From Azospirillaceae bacterium (GTDB lineage Bacteria; Pseudomonadota; Alphaproteobacteria; Azospirillales; Azospirillaceae), in assembly GCA_028277115.1 (NCBI GenBank), contig JANQHG010000153.1:1-37634 (forward strand): a stretch of DNA of 37,634 bases, read 5' to 3'. Position 1 is the first letter of the stretch; every line of letters starts with the position of its first letter. Made by a program: the position numbers and the translations under genes. Shown piece by piece: positions 37,550-37,634 of this stretch. Below the pieces are notes generated by a model. The model searched no databases, had not been told where the DNA came from, and was given only the letters and a program-made list of their open reading frames with translations.

Positions 37550-37634
37550 TAACATAGTTGAAAGTGAGACAAATTGACTCGGTTATCTCTGTGGGTCTAG
37601 ACAAGGTGACTCGTTGTTTGATTCATTGGGCGCA
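37550..37634. mobile_element. Possible end of an insertion sequence (IS21-like), cut by the window edge
   Basis: GC content falls sharply after about 37545. Imperfect direct repeats AGACAAATTGACTCG and AGACAAGGTGACTCG lie about 37 bases apart, a layout like the multiple terminal repeats of IS21-family elements. No transposase is visible before the window ends, so the call is tentative. Confidence 0.35.

Overview
The window is very GC-rich, tightly packed chromosomal DNA from what looks like an alphaproteobacterium of the Rhodospirillales/Azospirillum type. This rests on a glnB-glnA pair read in that order, a hisZ-purA pair, a Fur/Mur-type regulator, a DUF2889 protein, an LDH-like malate dehydrogenase, a GatB protein and many signalling genes (SpoIIE phosphatase, REC-GGDEF, chemoreceptor, CBS proteins). 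The assignment is an inference from gene content; no rRNA or tRNA gene was seen.

Layout. 43-6286 (minus) is a four-gene overlapping operon: two membrane sensor proteins, the second fused to a transporter-like membrane domain, then a membrane SpoIIE-type phosphatase and a GNAT acetyltransferase. This is the most unusual unit here. 6422-10464 holds a transglutaminase-like remnant, a secreted glycerophosphodiester phosphodiesterase, a TPR-like membrane-anchored protein of unknown role and a YhbS-like acetyltransferase, separated by GC-rich palindromic repeats. 10839-12868 is the nitrogen-control operon glnB-glnA with a candidate sigma-54 promoter. 13045-18042 (plus) carries an alpha/beta hydrolase, a PleD-like diguanylate cyclase and an overlapping MFS transporter/GST/esterase trio.

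18305-23181 is a two-subunit sodium:solute symporter (DUF4212 plus SSS) ended by a strong terminator, followed by the cNMP/CBS/DUF294 regulator that often travels with it and a small membrane protein. 23529-25377 holds a YjhX-type small protein, two homologous membrane coiled-coil proteins and a short divergent ORF. 25396-27988 is a chemoreceptor with an internally duplicated sensor and a degenerate single-domain response regulator. 28326-30864 is hisZ-purA. 31298-32389 has a CBS pair protein and DUF2889. 32423-33749 is a minus-strand operon with fur in the middle. 34071-37465 carries mdh, a hemerythrin-like protein and gatB.

The intergenic spaces repeatedly carry a family of G/C-run hairpins (8331, 9733, 10750, 31073, 37495), and two sites show 17-bp tandem repeats. 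The right edge has lower GC and repeated motifs resembling the end of an insertion sequence. Most long open frames opposite the genes are GC-driven shadows and were left out.
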